Source: CAWEFA01 sp963808135 (GTDB lineage Bacteria > Bacteroidota > Bacteroidia > Bacteroidales > DTGW01). Taken from it: a stretch of 17,663 nt of DNA. This document shows, in pieces, positions 16,401 through 17,663 of this stretch. The notes beneath the pieces were generated by a model that saw only the letters and a list, made by a program, of their open reading frames with translations, was not told where the DNA came from and searched no databases. The stretch is taken from contig CAWEFA010000024.1 in NCBI GenBank assembly GCA_963808135.1, positions 1-17,663 of the forward strand, in the 5' to 3' direction. A program made the translations under genes and the position numbers. The first letter of the stretch is position 1; each line of letters opens with the position of its first letter.

Positions 16401-16657
16401 GGACGTTCATCGGGACTTTTTACCCAGTTGAATTTCCAGTTTCCGTTTAAAGAAAGAAAAAACGGCGAACTTTTTAAATCGCCTGTCAGTGCTGCTTTTG
16501 CATCCATGTATGGGTGAAGGATTACATGCGGCGCTTCCCGGTTGATATTGGTCAATTTCGGATTTTCCCAATCGTTTGTTTGAGCAATTGCTATTTTGCA
16601 ATTAATTAAAATAAAATATATAAAAATTGCAACATAAAGTTTTTTGTGCTTTTCCAT
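13493..16657 (-). CDS. lacZ: Secreted GH2 beta-galactosidase
   Basis: The 1054-residue protein is full length for a LacZ-type glycoside hydrolase family 2 enzyme. An N-terminal signal peptide ends near AIA-Q (residues 25-26), so it acts in the periplasm or outside. The jelly-roll sugar-binding domain (about 60-240) has LNGNWKFNW and PADWQFQGYD. Next come an Ig-like domain (to about 350) and the TIM barrel with GVNRHEHDP, acid/base Glu480 in SLGNEAGDG and nucleophile Glu543 in MCEYAHAMGNS. The C-terminal domains, including the Bgal_small_N region (WRAPTDNDMGNQ, WYGRGPQENYQDR), complete the fold. It hydrolyses terminal beta-galactosides from lactose or plant and host glycans. It is unusual that no SusC/SusD pair or other hydrolase is next to it; purD follows after 44 bp. 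Confidence 0.95.
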   Translation of the reverse strand: MEKHKKLYVAIFIYFILINCKIAIAQTNDWENPKLTNINREAPHVILHPYMDAKAALTGDLKSSPFFLSLNGNWKFNWVKSPDERPADFYKETYDANSWKDITVPADWQFQGYDVPVYVNYRYPFKKNPPYISPEYNPVGSYLKTVMVPTGWGDREVFIFFGGVNSFFYLWVNGQLAGMSKDSKTPAEFDITKFVKPGSENKIAVQVFRWCDGSYLEDQDFFRLSGIERDVYLYSTPKIHIRDIEIKAEPDEDFKNGKLIINAELISYLPKETKGLVVEVALYDQSGKSVILPISQKTDIKGSAEVNFEQQITNPLKWSAEYPNLYTVLVTLKEKSGKVLEVFTDKTGFRKVEIKDGNLLINGVRILIKGVNRHEHDPLTGHVISEESMIRDIKMMKQFNINTVRACHYPNDIRWYELCDKYGLYVIDEANIESHGIGFDADKTLANKPEWADAHMDRTVRMVERDKNHPSIIIWSLGNEAGDGKNFEATYSWIHNRDNSRPVQYEPAQLSAHTDIYCPMYMPIFDLKKYGIASQPKPLIMCEYAHAMGNSTGNLNDYWDVINNNKFLQGGCIWDWVDQSFAKKTPKGDTCWLYGGDFDILNNVPSDTNFCCNGLVSSNRRPHPGLWEVKKVYQNISVKPVDIKTGKFEIFNNYDFTDLNQFEPQWTILENGKPVANGLVTNQQVPPHKSKVITLNYPTLVLTPGAEYSLVFSFKTKAVTELIPKGLEVAWEQFMLPWVKADVKPDITLLPKLKIKNLNPDKPVIEGLNFQISFDAKKGSLVSFIYNSIEYISMVPKPDFWRAPTDNDMGNQMPSRCGIWRHAFDNAVTDSFKITPVNPQLVEVNIVYSLPSISSKYSLKYSIFGNGEVIVRNRFVPGDKNLPEIPRVGMKMGIPSRFENVSWYGRGPQENYQDRNYGALLAVHYRNISEFFFPYVRPQECGNLTDVRWMALKDNTGNGIVVAGLPALSISVLDINADDLNWSPQTRHACEVRKNDFITLHIDLKQMGVGGDNSWGAKVHPEYTLPAKEYNYTFRLKPFNTAEGPEEKVIKKIY

Positions 16658-16700
16658 AGTTTATGGTTTTTCAAAACAAGAAATTATTTTCTCACTAAAC

Positions 16701-16708
16701 CAAAGATA
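16701..16708 (-). promoter_or_regulatory. Likely -7 box for lacZ
   Basis: On the minus strand TATCTTTG (16708-16701) is an exact TAnnTTTG match, about 37 nt of leader before ATG 16657. The -33 part reads TTT instead of TTG at 20-bp spacing. Confidence 0.4.
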
Positions 16709-16894
16709 AGAATTTTTTGAGTTGGACGAAAATAATTGAAGATTGGATGATTTGATGAAAATAAATACATATTAAGCCAAATCCCAATTTTTTACTCATA
16801 AGATTTTTAATACAATTTTTCAAACGCTGGTTATTTTTAATTATTTTTGGTTTATCCTTAATAAACTTTTTTTTATGAATTAGTTTAAAAAAAT

Positions 16895-17080
16895 ATGGAT
16901 AAACATGCCGTAAAAAAAGTTTCCTTAACTGAAAGGAATAGCGATTTTGCCTATTGGCAATCACAATCACCGAAAAGCCGGCTGGAAACTTTAGAAGAAA
17001 TACGTAACGAATTCAATTCCTGGAAATATGCTGATGAACAAAGATTTCAAAGAGTTTATCACATTATTAAATTCAAATAA
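16895..17080 (+). CDS. Small protein paired with a nucleotidyltransferase
   Basis: The 61-residue protein (MDKHAVKKVSLTERNSDFAYWQ, SRLETLEEIRNEF, RFQRVYHIIK) resembles small Bacteroidota proteins often encoded directly before a nucleotidyltransferase gene, in an arrangement like a toxin-antitoxin pair. I know no named family for it. It is charged, probably helical in the middle, and has no membrane segment. Its last 47 bases overlap the start of the nucleotidyltransferase gene (ATG 17034) in another frame, so translation of the two is probably coupled. Whether it is an antitoxin or an accessory partner is inference from position only. A TATTTTTG box at 16842-16849 could be its promoter. Confidence 0.7.
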   Translation: MDKHAVKKVSLTERNSDFAYWQSQSPKSRLETLEEIRNEFNSWKYADEQRFQRVYHIIKFK

Positions 17081-17468
17081 TGTACACTACCTTATTGTAT
17101 GAGGTTATGCTGTGGCTTTCCATGGACATCCACGTTATACAAAAGATTTAGACGTTTGGATTTGTGCAGAACCCGGTAATGCTGAAAAATTAATCAAAGC
17201 TTTTAAAGAGTTCGGATTTGATTCACTCGGCTTGACTACTAATGATTTTATAACACCCAATACCATAATTCAGTTCGGATATCCCCCAAACCGAATTGAT
17301 ATAATTACAGGTGTTTCGGGACTTGAATTTGAGCAATGTTACCCCAAAAGGTTTAAATTTACTATTGACGATATTGTGATAAATTTTATTGATTTGGAAA
17401 ATTTAAAGAAAAATAAAAGGGCATCAGGCCGATTTCAGGATATGGCCGATTTGGAAAACTTAGAATAA
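17034..17468 (+). pseudogene. Nucleotidyltransferase gene with TGA at the active-site Gly
   Basis: The frame from ATG 17034 reads MNKDFKEFITLLNSNNVHYLIV, then TGA (17100-17102), then GYAVAFHGHPRYTKDLDVWI and on to the stop at 17468 (144 codons). This is a short minimal-nucleotidyltransferase protein (DUF6036/AbiEii-like): the expected G-G-Y-A loop and D-L-D metal pair are both there, except that the first Gly codon is TGA instead of GGA. A shorter product could start at GTG 17112, but it would lack the first helix and strand and most of the glycine loop, so it should be inactive. Family members transfer NMP or a related group to a target, and many act as toxins or regulators. The preceding gene overlaps it by 47 bases. 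Loss of activity, or a consensus error, fits a single G to T change. Confidence 0.72.
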
Positions 17469-17527
17469 CTTAATATTCACAGTTCAGATTTTTTTCCTCA
17501 AATCCGGCAGATTTTTAAAAGGAAAAC

Positions 17528-17663
17528 TTATTTGTTTTTATATCCCACCGGCTGGGCAAAAATTACTTTTTTCTCCTTTCCAAGTTGAAGATTTTTGCTG
17601 ACATTCTCACGCTTTACCGATCCGAGCACAACAGTCGCAAGGTTTTCAGAAGCGCAGAACAAA
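17528..17663 (-). CDS. C-terminal end of a nitroreductase-like protein (partial)
   Basis: The minus-strand frame entering from the right edge encodes 44 residues and ends at TAA (17530-17528). The residues ENLATVVLGSV and VIFAQPVGYKNK resemble the C-terminal end of nitroreductase/SagB-type FMN oxidoreductases, where a segment like L-A-x-V-V-x-G is followed by a strand and a P-V-G-Y close. The 5' part lies outside the window, so substrate and full length cannot be judged. It converges with the nucleotidyltransferase gene; a weak 7-bp dyad (TTTTCCT 17492-17498 with AGGAAAA 17520-17526) lies between them. Confidence 0.6.
   Translation of the reverse strand, partial: LFCASENLATVVLGSVKRENVSKNLQLGKEKKVIFAQPVGYKNK

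Noticed and set aside
16695..16970. Minus-strand open frame of 91 codons
   Set aside because: It covers the lacZ promoter region and the start of the small plus-strand gene, is dominated by Lys, Ile and Phe from AT-rich sequence, and resembles nothing known.
17100..17102. TGA read as glycine (as in some candidate phyla)
   Set aside because: The methyltransferase gene and tatC both end with TGA at the expected length, and the first is followed by a terminator.

Overview
The window looks like a chromosomal segment of an AT-rich member of the Bacteroidota, probably Bacteroidales-like and possibly from a metagenome. The evidence is the gene content: a tatC-lptB neighbourhood, a DUF6427-type membrane protein, a lipoprotein with OmpA-like and TPR regions, a DUF1987/SiaC-like protein, a secreted GH2 beta-galactosidase and an S23-type four-helix gene. 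Several upstream regions also carry the Bacteroidota promoter pattern TTG-N19/20-TAnnTTTG. There are no rRNA or tRNA genes and no CRISPR array. Most genes lie on the minus strand.

Left end (1-1155). A GC-rich, foldable element (about 17-139) sits beside a small membrane-protein gene (247-732, minus). The segment holding this gene is bracketed by inverted sequences, GTTGGCTGCA near 131 and GCAGCCCAAC near 876. This suggests a small cassette-like or mobile insertion. An AT-rich perfect hairpin (892-936) follows.

1156-2580. Three plus-strand genes: a fused 4Fe-4S (Fer4_19)/CDGSH protein, a stand-alone CDGSH-like protein with an altered CDGSH box (CDCSH), and a SpoU/TrmH RNA methyltransferase. 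They end at a strong bidirectional terminator (2540-2580).

2595-6226 (minus). A TPR/OmpA-like lipoprotein, a DUF1987 (SiaC-like) phosphoprotein with a very good promoter, a single-domain response regulator broken by a one-base frameshift, and a NarL/LuxR response regulator with its own promoter. The last three look like parts of one signalling cluster whose kinase and phosphatase lie elsewhere.

6470-10752 (minus). tatC, lptB and an mprF-type aminoacyl-phospholipid synthase/flippase gene interrupted by one in-frame TAG. All act at the cell envelope: folded-protein export, LPS export and inner-membrane lipid modification.

10902-11160. A 259-bp element with perfect 14-bp terminal inverted repeats encloses a truncated S23/four-helix-bundle gene. 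It looks like an internally deleted, MITE-like unit, and its right repeat overlaps the stop codon of the next gene.

11160-16657 (minus). lacZ (secreted GH2 beta-galactosidase), purD and a DUF6427-type membrane protein are closely spaced and could be co-transcribed from a promoter upstream of lacZ.

16895-17663. A small gene overlaps a nucleotidyltransferase gene (an arrangement like a toxin-antitoxin pair) whose active-site glycine codon has become TGA. The 3' end of a nitroreductase-like gene on the minus strand closes the window.

Three genes in this window are broken by single-base events (frameshift, amber, opal), and TAA, TGA and TAG all serve as ordinary stops elsewhere. Either local gene decay or consensus errors in the assembly must explain this.
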